Assembly (NCBI RefSeq): GCF_000305785.2
Contig: NC_018868.3
Location: 1,912,501 to 1,976,500 of the forward strand
DNA length: 64,000 nucleotides
Reading direction: 5' to 3'
DNA from: Simiduia agarivorans SA1 = DSM 21679
GTDB taxonomy: Bacteria; Pseudomonadota; Gammaproteobacteria; Pseudomonadales; Cellvibrionaceae
Program-made: the position numbers and the translations under genes
Shown: positions 1 to 9,600 of the stretch, in pieces
Position numbering within the stretch: position 1 is the stretch's first letter
How the letters are laid out: each line of letters begins with the position of its first letter
Notes under the pieces: model-generated
Database searches by the model: none
What the model saw: only the letters and a program-made list of their open reading frames with translations
What the model was told of the DNA's origin: nothing

Positions 1-483
1 AATCTGGGTATTGAAGCGAGCCAACCGCAGGGCTGCGCCAGCGCAGTAGGTAAAAGCGGCCGCCCAACCGAATTTGCCAAGGTCCTGTAACGCCCAACTG
101 AACATCACCAACGCGGGCGCCACGCCGAAGGAGACCATATCCGACAGGCTGTCGTACTGTTCGCCAAAGGCACTGCTGGTGTTAGTGAGCCGGGCAACGC
201 GGCCGTCCAGCCCATCCAGCACCATGGCTACGAAGATGGCAATCGCCGCCGCCTCAAAATTGCCGTTCATGCCGGCAATAATCGCGTAGAAACCCGAAAA
301 CAGCGCCCCTGTGGTAAACAGGTTTGGCAGCAAGTAAATGCCTCGATGGCGGACCTTGCGCCCGTTTTCCTCCACCTCTTCCACATGCTCATCGATTAGC
401 GCGGAATGCAAGGGATCAATGGTTTCCCCTTGAACCGCCTGCTCGTTTTCGACGGGCGACGCACTTTTTTTAGTCTCACTCAT
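1..483 (-). CDS. pssA: CDP-diacylglycerol--serine O-phosphatidyltransferase, partial (3' end outside window)
   Basis: Makes phosphatidylserine from CDP-diacylglycerol and L-serine at the inner membrane, the first step toward phosphatidylethanolamine. The frame opens with ATG at 483 and stays open to base 1, giving 161 residues. It has a charged N-terminal tail of about 45 residues, then a hydrophobic segment (NLFTTGALFSGFYAIIAG). The full CDP-alcohol phosphotransferase signature follows: DGLDGRVAR, then G-x3-D-x3-D in GEQYDSLSD. The acidic N-terminal extension fits the longer PssA proteins of Pseudomonas-type bacteria. The start lies 24 bp after nadE on the same strand, so the two may be co-transcribed. 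The C-terminal membrane helices are cut off by the window edge. Confidence 0.93.
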   Translation of the reverse strand, partial: MSETKKSASPVENEQAVQGETIDPLHSALIDEHVEEVEENGRKVRHRGIYLLPNLFTTGALFSGFYAIIAGMNGNFEAAAIAIFVAMVLDGLDGRVARLTNTSSAFGEQYDSLSDMVSFGVAPALVMFSWALQDLGKFGWAAAFTYCAGAALRLARFNTQI

Positions 484-507
484 TCAGAGTCACTCCAGAA
501 ATTCGAA

Positions 508-2130
508 TCAATCACCAATGGACCAGCCATTGGTGATGGGGTAACGCCGGTCGCGCCCGAATCCGCGCTTGGTCAAGCGCGGGCCAATAGGGGCCTGACG
601 TCGTTTATATTCATTAATGTCCACCAACCTCAGTACCCGCCGCACGTCGGCTTCAGCATGGCCTGCAGCAATGATATCCGCCGCGCTCTCATCCCGCTCA
701 ACGTAGCGCTCCAGAATATCATCAAGTACCGGGTAGGCAGGCAAGCTGTCTTCATCTTTCTGATCTGGCCGTAATTCTGCTGACGGCGGACGGGTAATGA
801 CCGAATCGGGGATCACCTCGCGCACCCTATTGCGATGCCTGGCCAGTTCAAACACCAGGGTTTTGGGCACATCTTTGAGAACATCAAAACCACCGGCCAT
901 GTCGCCATACAAAGTAGAATAGCCTACCGCCATTTCGCTCTTGTTGCCCGTGGTCAGGACCAGACTACCGTGCTTATTGGACATTGCCATCAAAATCACG
1001 CCGCGGCACCGCGCCTGCAGATTCTCTTCGGTGGTATCCAACTGGGTACCGGTAAATGCGGGAGCCAGACTCGCCATAAATGCTTCGTAAATTGGCTCGA
1101 TGCTCACCACATGGTATTTAACGCCCATCCGACGCGCCTGATCAGACGCGTCATCCTGACTCAGCTGGGAGGTATACCGGAACGGCATCATAACGGCCTC
1201 AACCCTGTCGGCACCCAATGCATCCACTGCGATTGCCAAAGTCAGGGCCGAGTCGATCCCGCCAGATAACCCCAATACCACACCGTTAAACCGGTTTTTG
1301 GTCACATAATCCCGCACACCCAATACCAGTGCGCGATAGACGCTCTCTAAAGAACACACATCTTCGGTTTGCTGCGCGGGAAGCAACTGCCCTGACTCAA
1401 GGTCCAACTCAATCGTAAAGAGCCCTGCGTCAAAAGCGGGCGCCTGCATCAGGCTTTTGCCCCCTGCATCCACCGCCATTGAGTGACCATCGAACACCAG
1501 TTCATCCTGCCCGCCAACCTGATTCACGTACAGTATGGGCATATTGCCCTCGACTGCCCGCTGCTTCAGCAGTGCGCGCCGCTCGGTGGTTTTTCCGCGA
1601 TGATAGGGTGAGGCATTGATATTGAGCATCAGGCGTGCGCCAGCATCCCTTGCCTGCGCCATGGGACCGGCCTGCCAAATATCCTCACAAACAGTGATCG
1701 CTACGGGCAACCCCCATAGATCTATCACGCAGGGCTGAGTGCCCGCCTCAAAATAGCGCTTTTCATCAAACACCTGGTAATTAGGCAGACACTGCTTGTA
1801 GTACTCGGCCACCAATTGCCCCTGATCGATCAACCCTGCGGCGTTATACACCCTGCCAGCCTTAACCCGGGGATAGCCCACGAGCAGCTTGATGGGTAAG
1901 CGCGCCTCGCACAGGGCTTGCAACGCACGATCAATGCGCCGCGCAAGACTGGGGCGCAGCAACAAGTCCTCAGGAGGATATCCCGTCAATACAAGCTCAG
2001 GAAACAGAATCAAGCCGGCCTGATGCTCGTCGATCGCCCGACGGGCGAACTCCAGCACCAGCCTTGTGTTGGCATCAATATCGCCTACCAGGGGATTTAC
2101 CTGTGCAAGCGCCATGGTCACTTTGGCCAC
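508..2130 (-). CDS. nadE: Glutamine-dependent NAD+ synthetase
   Basis: Final step of NAD biosynthesis: ATP-dependent amidation of deamido-NAD using glutamine. The N-terminal half is a nitrilase-type glutaminase: FPELVLTGYPPEDLL contains the Glu, the K of YYKQCLPNYQVFDEKRYF follows, and the Cys is in TVCEDIW. The C-terminal half is the synthetase, with P-loop LGLSGGIDSALT and TTGNKSEMAVGYSTLYGDM. I chose the GTG at 2130, which has AAGGTG just upstream and gives 540 residues, the usual length, beginning MAKVTMALAQVNPLVGD. The frame is open upstream to 2301, but that would overlap pilS on the other strand and add residues unlike the family. ATG at 2115 is an alternative start. Confidence 0.95.
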   Translation of the reverse strand: MAKVTMALAQVNPLVGDIDANTRLVLEFARRAIDEHQAGLILFPELVLTGYPPEDLLLRPSLARRIDRALQALCEARLPIKLLVGYPRVKAGRVYNAAGLIDQGQLVAEYYKQCLPNYQVFDEKRYFEAGTQPCVIDLWGLPVAITVCEDIWQAGPMAQARDAGARLMLNINASPYHRGKTTERRALLKQRAVEGNMPILYVNQVGGQDELVFDGHSMAVDAGGKSLMQAPAFDAGLFTIELDLESGQLLPAQQTEDVCSLESVYRALVLGVRDYVTKNRFNGVVLGLSGGIDSALTLAIAVDALGADRVEAVMMPFRYTSQLSQDDASDQARRMGVKYHVVSIEPIYEAFMASLAPAFTGTQLDTTEENLQARCRGVILMAMSNKHGSLVLTTGNKSEMAVGYSTLYGDMAGGFDVLKDVPKTLVFELARHRNRVREVIPDSVITRPPSAELRPDQKDEDSLPAYPVLDDILERYVERDESAADIIAAGHAEADVRRVLRLVDINEYKRRQAPIGPRLTKRGFGRDRRYPITNGWSIGD

Positions 2131-2250
2131 AAAACACCTTAGCTCGTTAAATGGGGGCGCTATTTTGATTGAAAGCGGCGCCCAAATCAAAATACCCGTC
2201 GGTATTTCTGCTGTTGTATAGTAAGCCCAGCCAAAAACAGAGAATCCAGA

Positions 2251-3858
2251 ATGTCCAGCGCGCAAGACAACAACAATATTCTCGGCCTGGAAAGCACCCA
2301 TACGCTGCTCCGCATCTACAGCTACTACCGGGTGCTGCTTGGCAGCCTGTTACTGTTCATGTTCCACGGCGGTATCACCACCCAAACGCTGGGTATCGTG
2401 TCGCCCGATCTGTTCTCTTATACCTGCCTGATTTATACCGCCATAGGGGTCATGACCCTGCTATCGCTTTGGCAAAAAAATTTCCAACCCTCAGAGCAAC
2501 AGCTCCTCGCACAACTGACCATCGACATCGCCGCCATTAGCCTGATGGTGGTCAGCAGTGGAAGTGCGACCAGCAGTTTGGGCTATCTGCTGATTATCAC
2601 CGTGGCCTACGGGGGAATTTTTCTGAACCAACAGCTATCGCTGTTGCTGGCGGCATTCGCAAGCCTTGCCGCCATCATGGTTGGCCTGACCGACGCGCTC
2701 AGCAAATCCGGCGGCGAACAAGGCCTGTTTTCCGCCGGCGCTTTGGGCGTACTTCTGTTTCTCACTGCACTGTTGTTCCGCTATCTGGCACAGAAACTTC
2801 AATCCAGCCAAACAGAAGCAGCTCAGCAAGCCGCTGTAGCGCAGCACCTGCAATCCCTAACCCAACAAATCGTGGAAAGAATGAATACCGGCATTATGGT
2901 TATCGATCCCGTTGGTCGTTTACTGTTAGCCAATAATGCGGCCTATAGGCTGCTTAGCCGCTCACCCCACGAACCGCTTGAAAACCTGCCCGAGAAAATT
3001 TTTGACATGCTCAATGCGTGGCGGCAGTCAGGTGCTCACAAACAGCAGCTATTCAAGCCAGAGGCCAGCAGCAAAGAGATCAGAGTAAGCTTTGCGGCAT
3101 TAAAAACCGATATCGAAGGAGATACGTTGGTTTTTCTGGAGGACAATCGCCAACTCATGCAACAAGCTCAACAAATCAAGTTGGCATCTCTAGGTCGCCT
3201 TACCGCCAGCATTGCACACGAAGTCCGCAATCCCCTGGGCGCCATCAGCCATGCAGGCCAGTTACTTGCAGAATCTGCCGATATAAGTCAGGCCGACCGG
3301 CAACTCACCAGCATTATTGCCCGCCATTCGGCTCGCGTGAACAATATTATTGAAAATGTACTGGAGTTATCCCGCCGAAAGCCCGCAAAAGCACACACCT
3401 TTGACCTGATCGAGTGGACTGAAAGTTTCGTTGAAGAATTTCAACACAGCAGGCTTGATACCTCAGACATCCAGGTCAGGCATCACGAAAGTTCACTGAT
3501 GGCCACCATGGACACCACACAACTGCATCAGGTTCTGAGCAACCTTTGTGACAACGGGCTGCGCTATAGTAAGCTCAAAAATGAAATCAGTGCACTACGC
3601 ATTGAAACCGGAATTGATGATCGCAGCGGATTGCCTTATATCGATGTAATCGATTTTGGTGAAGGTGTAGAGCCGGAACAAATTCAAGGCCTTTTTGAAC
3701 CATTCAGTACAAGCAGCCCCACTGGCACAGGCCTAGGGCTTTATCTATCCAAAGAATTATGTGATGCGAACGAAGCGAGCCTGGAATACAAACCAACAGA
3801 TGATGGAAAAAGCTGCTTCAGGATTTGCCTTGCGCACGATCAACGAGTATTGAACTGA
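2251..3858 (+). CDS. pilS: Type IV pilus sensor histidine kinase PilS
   Basis: Inner-membrane sensor kinase that, with PilR, controls pilin transcription; in Pseudomonas it senses pilin in the membrane. About 190 N-terminal residues contain several hydrophobic segments. A PAS-like region follows (TGIMVIDPVGRLLLANNAA), then the HisKA H-box SIAHEVRNPLGAISHAGQLL with His323. The HATPase domain shows N-box LSNLCDNGLRYS, DFGEGVE and STSSPTGTGLGLYLSKEL. At 535 residues it matches known PilS. Its stop codon overlaps the pilR start (TGATG), so the two are translationally coupled. It is divergent from nadE with about 120 bp between them. Family assignment is firm from the motifs plus the adjacent pilR and pilin genes. 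Confidence 0.95.
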   Translation: MSSAQDNNNILGLESTHTLLRIYSYYRVLLGSLLLFMFHGGITTQTLGIVSPDLFSYTCLIYTAIGVMTLLSLWQKNFQPSEQQLLAQLTIDIAAISLMVVSSGSATSSLGYLLIITVAYGGIFLNQQLSLLLAAFASLAAIMVGLTDALSKSGGEQGLFSAGALGVLLFLTALLFRYLAQKLQSSQTEAAQQAAVAQHLQSLTQQIVERMNTGIMVIDPVGRLLLANNAAYRLLSRSPHEPLENLPEKIFDMLNAWRQSGAHKQQLFKPEASSKEIRVSFAALKTDIEGDTLVFLEDNRQLMQQAQQIKLASLGRLTASIAHEVRNPLGAISHAGQLLAESADISQADRQLTSIIARHSARVNNIIENVLELSRRKPAKAHTFDLIEWTESFVEEFQHSRLDTSDIQVRHHESSLMATMDTTQLHQVLSNLCDNGLRYSKLKNEISALRIETGIDDRSGLPYIDVIDFGEGVEPEQIQGLFEPFSTSSPTGTGLGLYLSKELCDANEASLEYKPTDDGKSCFRICLAHDQRVLN

Positions 3859-5201
3859 TGAAAAAAACTGTCTTGCTGGTAGACGACGAACCCGACATTC
3901 TGGAGCTACTGGACATCACCTTGTCCCGCATGGGGTTGGATTGTCTTCGCGCGGAAAATATTGAATCAGCCCGCCAACAGCTCGTGAAACGCTCACCCGA
4001 CCTTTGCCTCACAGATATGAGGCTGCCGGACGGCAATGGATTAGACCTGGTCAAGCATATACAACAGCACTTCCAGAACACACCTATTGCTGTGATAACA
4101 GCCCATGGGAATGTGGACATTGCCATTGAGTCGATGAAAGCAGGCGCCTTCGACTTCCTCAGCAAACCCATCGACCTGGAACGCTTACGAACATTGGTAT
4201 CCACAGCGTTAAAGCTAGGTGAAGAAGCCGCCAGTAACGATGAGCTCATACTGGGACAAACACCTGCTATCAGACATCTGAATACCCAAATCACCAAGCT
4301 CGCCCGCTCCCAGGCGCCTGTGCTGATTACCGGCGAGTCAGGCTCAGGAAAAGAACTAATTGCCCGCTCCATTCATCTGAAAGGCCCGCGCAATGCAGAG
4401 CCGTTCATCGCGGTAAACTGTGGCGCCATCCCAAAAGACCTGATGGAAAGCGAGTTCTTTGGCCATAAAAAAGGCACGTTCACCGGCGCCACCGCAGACA
4501 AGTTGGGAATGTTTCAGGCCGCCCAGGGTGGCACGCTATTCCTGGACGAAGTTGCAGATTTACCCTTGGATATGCAGGTCAAATTGCTCAGAGCGATACA
4601 GGAAAAAGCCGTCCGGCCGGTTGGCGCGCAGAAAGAAGAGGCCATTGACGTACGAATCCTGAGCGCGACCCACAAAAATCTCCAACGCGAAGTTGAAAAC
4701 GGAAACTTCAGGCAGGACCTGTACTACAGAATCAATGTCATCGAAGTGCAGTCACCTGCGCTTCGCGAGAGAGCGGAAGACCTGCCGCTACTCACCAACA
4801 AAATACTCCATAAAATAGCCAATACCCACGGAGCAAAAACAGCAAGAATCACCGAAAAAGCTTTGGAGAAGTTGAAGCACTACAGCTTCCCTGGCAACGT
4901 CCGCGAACTGGAAAATATTCTGGAGCGCGCCTATACGCTATGTGAAAACGATACAATCGATATCAGCGACCTGCAGCTTTCTGAGCCGGAATCGACTACA
5001 GCCACCGACAATACACTGGCACCATCCACCCCAAGCATGCATGCGGGCACCTCTCTGGATACATACCTTGCAGACATAGAAAAAGAAGTGATAATCGACG
5101 CACTTGAGCGCTGCAAATGGAATCGGACACTAACGGCAAAGCAGCTCGGCATCAGTTTCCGATCGTTGCGTTATCGCCTCAAGAAATTGGGACTGGAGTA
5201 A
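3858..5201 (+). CDS. pilR: Type IV pilus sigma-54 response regulator PilR
   Basis: NtrC-family activator that, when phosphorylated by PilS, drives sigma-54-dependent pilin transcription. It has a receiver domain with acidic pocket DDEPD and phospho-acceptor Asp53 (CLTDMRLPDG). The AAA+ domain has Walker A GESGSGKE, the sigma-54 contact loop written GTFTGA rather than GAFTGA, and FLDEVADLPLDMQVKLLRAI as Walker B region. A Fis-type helix-turn-helix closes the protein (TLTAKQLGISFRSLRYRLKK). The start is the ATG at 3858 overlapping the pilS stop; the frame is open 33 bp further upstream but those codons lie inside pilS. It has 447 residues, typical of PilR. Confidence 0.95.
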   Translation: MKKTVLLVDDEPDILELLDITLSRMGLDCLRAENIESARQQLVKRSPDLCLTDMRLPDGNGLDLVKHIQQHFQNTPIAVITAHGNVDIAIESMKAGAFDFLSKPIDLERLRTLVSTALKLGEEAASNDELILGQTPAIRHLNTQITKLARSQAPVLITGESGSGKELIARSIHLKGPRNAEPFIAVNCGAIPKDLMESEFFGHKKGTFTGATADKLGMFQAAQGGTLFLDEVADLPLDMQVKLLRAIQEKAVRPVGAQKEEAIDVRILSATHKNLQREVENGNFRQDLYYRINVIEVQSPALRERAEDLPLLTNKILHKIANTHGAKTARITEKALEKLKHYSFPGNVRELENILERAYTLCENDTIDISDLQLSEPESTTATDNTLAPSTPSMHAGTSLDTYLADIEKEVIIDALERCKWNRTLTAKQLGISFRSLRYRLKKLGLE

Positions 5202-5311
5202 CAATCACACAAGAAAGAACATTGAATACTCGTGACACCGGCGCAAAAACTTGACCCGGATATTGGCTGGGATTAATTTGAGCGTGAACTATTCCAAGGA
5301 TGGAAAAGCGC

Positions 5312-5863
5312 ATGAAGAACGGAGCTCGTTCAAAACGCCCTATGGCCGGGCACACTCTACTTGAACTGTTGATTTATCTGACGCTGCTAGCGATATTAAC
5401 AGTCTCTGCTACAAGCTTAAGTAACCTCTATAGTACCGTTCTGTTCCGCATCAACGCCCAAGCGCTGCTAGGTCTGGTCAGTGCTACCAGAGAAACTGCG
5501 GTAAACACCCGCAGCCACACGTTTCTCTGCCCCAGCTCAGATACTGTCACTTGCAGCCCATCATGGACAAATCAATACTATCTGTTAATCGTCGACATAA
5601 ACGGCAATGCCCAGCCGGACCCGTCCGATAGGATTTTGAGAGTTACAAAAATCCCTCAAAGCATCAGAATCAGCTGGCAAGCATTTGGCAACAAGAGCAC
5701 ATTGAGGTTCACACCGGATGGTGTGACTGACAATCAAAATGGTCGGTTCCGCCTATGTCATACCGATCTCTCGGATCTGCAACCCGCAACAATTATAGTC
5801 AATAAGGCAGGCAGGCCTCGCCTGCATTTTATACCCGACGATAAAAGTCCATGCTCAATTTAG
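5312..5863 (+). CDS. GspH/FimT-like type IV pseudopilin, orphan copy beside pilSR
   Basis: Minor (pseudo)pilin-like protein of the GspH/FimT family. The N-terminus has the prepilin shape: short basic leader, processing glycine, then HTLLELLIYL with glutamate at mature position 5, followed by a hydrophobic helix. The body has the FimT-like features FLCPSSD, a Cys pair and a closing FTPDG...FRLCH segment. Position +1 of the mature protein would be His, which is unusual. I prefer ATG at 5312 because AAGGA at 5296-5300 is well spaced from it but abuts the ATG at 5300. Its last 4 bp overlap the 3' end of pilE on the opposite strand. It probably supplements FimU; a housekeeping role in T4P assembly is inferred. 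Confidence 0.8.
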   Translation: MKNGARSKRPMAGHTLLELLIYLTLLAILTVSATSLSNLYSTVLFRINAQALLGLVSATRETAVNTRSHTFLCPSSDTVTCSPSWTNQYYLLIVDINGNAQPDPSDRILRVTKIPQSIRISWQAFGNKSTLRFTPDGVTDNQNGRFRLCHTDLSDLQPATIIVNKAGRPRLHFIPDDKSPCSI

Positions 5864-6318
5864 CGCCAACAATAATCAGCTGACTCGGTGCCGGTAGCTT
5901 TCTGCACTCCAATATGGTTGATAGTTAATGTCTTGCATTTTTCATCAGTTGCCACCGGCGTGGCAGTTATTTCAAACCCACGACAGAGACTGTTAGTGGC
6001 CGGCGCACACCCATTCGGCGAGGTCGTAACCGATAATGTATAAAATCCTTCGGTACTTTTATCGGAGGCCATATTCAACCCGCATGCTGTTCCAGAGCAG
6101 CCATTGGGACCCACAAGGGTTTTAGTGTATGACAGGTACTGGGTGTAGAACCGCTCCTGCCTGCTCACTAACTCCATAATAGATGTCTTTGCATCCGAAC
6201 GACGCGCCTTGGTAACTTGGTCATTATAGGCAGGTATCGCCACTGCAACCAGCACAGCCACAACAGCAACAACCATCATCAGTTCAATCAGCGTAAAACC
6301 GCTTTCGTAGCGCTTCAT
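5860..6318 (-). CDS. pilE: PilE-like minor type IV pilin
   Basis: Minor pilin with a class III prepilin leader: MKRYESG followed by FTLIELMMVVAVVAVLVAVA, with mature Phe1 and Glu5. The C-terminal region has a Cys pair (CKTLTINHIG...DYCWR) that could close the D-loop as in PilE-type minor pilins. It has 152 residues from the ATG at 6318, which is preceded by GAGGGG; a GTG at 6330 lies in frame but is less well placed. It is the last gene of the minor-pilin operon, after pilY2, the same order as in Pseudomonas. It overlaps the orphan FimT-like gene by 4 bp tail to tail. Confidence 0.88.
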   Translation of the reverse strand: MKRYESGFTLIELMMVVAVVAVLVAVAIPAYNDQVTKARRSDAKTSIMELVSRQERFYTQYLSYTKTLVGPNGCSGTACGLNMASDKSTEGFYTLSVTTSPNGCAPATNSLCRGFEITATPVATDEKCKTLTINHIGVQKATGTESADYCWR

Positions 6319-6326
6319 TTGACCCC

Positions 6327-6620
6327 TCACTCTCTGTCGGAAACAATGGTAACTCGATTTATTGTCCCCGTTTCATGCGGCCCACGATCGAAATCAAACT
6401 CGACCAACATGCCCTGCTTCAGCGCATAACGGTTTACCGTCCGCCCTTTTTTATCGAAAAACTTTGCATTCAAGGCGAAACTGTATACGCGATCACCGAT
6501 AACTACATACTTGTACGACTCATCAACATGATCGATTTCTGCTTCGTCCAGCTCGGCAAAAGCGAGTACCGGCAACACTAGCCCTAGAAAAGCCATGCTA
6601 CGGATAATTGATTTGACCAT
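6327..6620 (-). CDS. pilY2: PilY2-like small exported protein
   Basis: Small secreted protein of 97 residues between pilY1 and pilE, the position of pilY2 in Pseudomonas. It starts at ATG 6620 behind an excellent TAAGGAG. A signal peptide ends near VLAFA. The mature part has the short conserved core VVIGDRVYSFALNAKFFD followed by YALKQGMLVEFD, like PilY2. The frame is open upstream to 6677, but that stretch lies inside pilY1. Function is poorly defined in the family; involvement in pilus biogenesis is inferred from the operon. It begins 10 bp after the pilY1 stop. Confidence 0.75.
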   Translation of the reverse strand: MVKSIIRSMAFLGLVLPVLAFAELDEAEIDHVDESYKYVVIGDRVYSFALNAKFFDKKGRTVNRYALKQGMLVEFDFDRGPHETGTINRVTIVSDRE

Positions 6621-6630
6621 AACAAACTCC

Positions 6631-9600
6631 TTAATGAATAACTGACCAGGATGTACGCCTGGACGGGTTATAGCCACCAGTTTGGGTTTTAAAGCTAATA
6701 ATCTTACCGGCAGAATCTGAAAGGAAAAGCCGATCGGACAGTTTACTTAAACCGCCGGGAATAGCACCTAATGACAACCCAGCTGTAGGCGTCTCATCGA
6801 ATACGCCGTCATTATTGTAATCCACCACCGTAAATGCGGGCATGCCACCAGTCATACGATCGGCGAACATCAGCCAACCGGTTCCGCCGGCAGAACATTG
6901 TGACGTTTCGGGGATTAGCGTCGCATAAAAAATCACCTTCTGATCAACCAGCATGTCGATCACGGTCCGCTCACCCGTTGACGGCGTGTCGTGATACCAA
7001 CCGAATTGCCCGCCGGTACCTGTTAAGTAGTTAACCAGATTGCTGGTCAACATCCGGGCCGTACCGCTGGTGGTAATCACCTGCTCAACCAGGTCATCAC
7101 GACTTTTACCAATGTGACTGGCACCGGCATCCCAGATACCGTAAGCGCTTTGCTGATCGGTATTAAAGTTATCATTTTTCGCAATAAACTGGCCGGTACC
7201 AAAATAAACCATCAGATTAGGCCAGGTAGACGCGTTTCGTCTGGTCGGATGCACACCGATGACAGGCATGGCGGTAATGGGTTGACGATTGGCTTTGGTG
7301 CACGTGGTACCTGCACAGGCCTGGAACAATGGTTTTGGTGTAGTGCTGTCTTTGTAGGCGACTCCCCAGTTAGAAGCGGTAGACGAAGTCAGGTCAAACA
7401 CCCAAAGATTACCGTGCAGGTCACCTGCATAAACCCGGTCTATATAGGCATCACCGGTATGATCAAGCAAGAACGGTGTCGACAAACCGTTGCAGTCGCT
7501 CGCAGAGTCTTCGCAGTTTGCGTTTGCAACACTGCCCTGCTCGGTATCTATAATAACTGAGCCTGAACCATCCAAATAAACAATAAACAATTTAGCTCGG
7601 CCGTCGCCGGTTGGGTCGCTATTGTAACCATTACCGAAAATAGCGGCCCACTTGCCATTGTTCAGACGGCCTATCTGAGGCTTACTGAAAGTATAACCAA
7701 GATCTTTGTGGGTGAACTCGAACTTCACAACAGTGCTGGCAAAACTTTCTCGCAACTTCGATGGATCGGTGACATCGAGCACGTATATTCCTTTGCCGCC
7801 GTAGTTCAGCGCGCCAACGAGGTATGTGGCCCATTTTCCACCGATGAATACATCCGCAACCGTCAGCGGGCCATCCACGTAGGGTTGATGACCATAGGTT
7901 TGCTGAGCCAAGAAATGCAGCCCTTCACCTGAGGCAGCAGAAGCAATCATCTCCGGCACATAAGCAAACACTTCATTACCTAATTTGGCATCGAATGCGT
8001 GCAACATGCCATCATTTGCACCAACAAACACCAAGGGATCGCGATTTTTGTAAGCTTCAATGAAGGTACTGTAACCGACAGATTCCATATTTTCGGGGTA
8101 GGCGGTCTTGGGCACGCCGGAATAGACCGGCGAGGAATTAATAATATCCCCCAGTCGCTTATTTGTACGGGAGCGGAACTTATCGGTAGCACCCCCCTCA
8201 TCGGTTCTCCAACCGCGCAAATAATTGACCAGTTTTTCAAGGTACGCCTGATTGGCAAGAATCTTGGTTGGGTCCGTTGTATTGGCGCTGTGCGGAGCGT
8301 TAGCCAACAGATCTGCCAACATGGCATTGGACATCTCGCTGGTGGTGGCCGTTTTGTAATTCAGCGGCGCACGGAATGGAACTCCCTTGTTGTTGTTAGA
8401 GGTGACAATATGCCGATCTTTCAGAAGAAGATTGCGCGACTCCAGAAGATCTCCGGCAGACCACTGTTTAATCCCCTTATTGCCATCGGCATCCAGGTTA
8501 TAAGCGGCCAGATCCCCATACCAACCTTTGGGCTGAAAATTTGCCTGAAAAACAAAGGTATCCGTGTCGATACGGGTGGAGTTAAAGGTCACAGACGACG
8601 CCGAGCCTTCGCGCTCATCAATACTCAGGAAAGCTTGCGACAACGCAAAAATCAACTCTTCCGTATCATTGGCTTTAAGGAATTCCCCCCTGCCGTTCCA
8701 CGCAGCATGGACCATATCATCTACGGTTTTGGCACCACCATCATGTGGATTTGTCCATTGGGGATCTTCCAATTCGCTGACAGGACCACCTTCTTTTCCT
8801 GTACCTTGGAGCCCACCTGAAGTTGAAAGCCCCAATGACACGGTGTAAGTCACCATATGTTGCGCGGTATTAGGATCATAAGGCTTGCCGGGCAGCTTGT
8901 CCGCCAGCGAGGGAGCCAAATCCCGTTGGTAATAATACATCGCCACATCGGCCAGGGTATTACTGTGGCTATCAGCATAGGACAAGCCCGAAAAGGGTTG
9001 ATCCGACTTATCGGCATTGCCAACATTCGGATCGTCGCCATTCCAATAACCGTCGGACATGATAATCGAATAGTTGGCTTGGCATTCCCCCCCCTTACTG
9101 GCAGGCAGTATCGGTGAAGTCAGGTTCCCATTAAAAAGATCTGTGTTTGATTGCGTATCAAAATACTTGCCGGCACTTTCCAACGTCCGCCTGAGAGGAG
9201 TTCCACCTGTAGAATAAATCCTGAACAGATTGTCCAGTAGCAACGCTTTACTGGCGGCAGCACTCGAATCAATTGGGGTAGTGATATCATCAATATCTTT
9301 TACACCTTGCGGTAAGAAGCCGTAACCGCTTGCATACCCGCCATTACCGTTGTTTTGATTGTTATGCAAGGTTGCCAGGCCGATGCGGGCCTTTGAATAG
9401 GTGATGATTTCAGACAAAGCCCTTTTGGTTACATCTTCCCGCGTACGATAATAGCTATACCAGTTCGCATAGTTTTTTTGCTGTTCAGCATTTAAATTTT
9501 TTACGTAAACCCGATCACTATCTTTAGTCGAGCACTCACCAAAGTCGTACTTTCCGTCAGCATCCTTATCATCCCATTCCCAGTAGGACCTGTTGGTAAT

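Noticed and set aside
2131..2301. Possible N-terminal extension of nadE to 2301
   Set aside because: It would overlap the pilS start on the opposite strand and add residues unlike NadE. GTG 2130 has a ribosome site and gives the family length.
5261..5285. Sigma-54-like TGGCTGG stretch before the orphan FimT-like gene, a possible PilR target
   Set aside because: No GC at the -12 position with correct spacing; the match is only to the -24 half.
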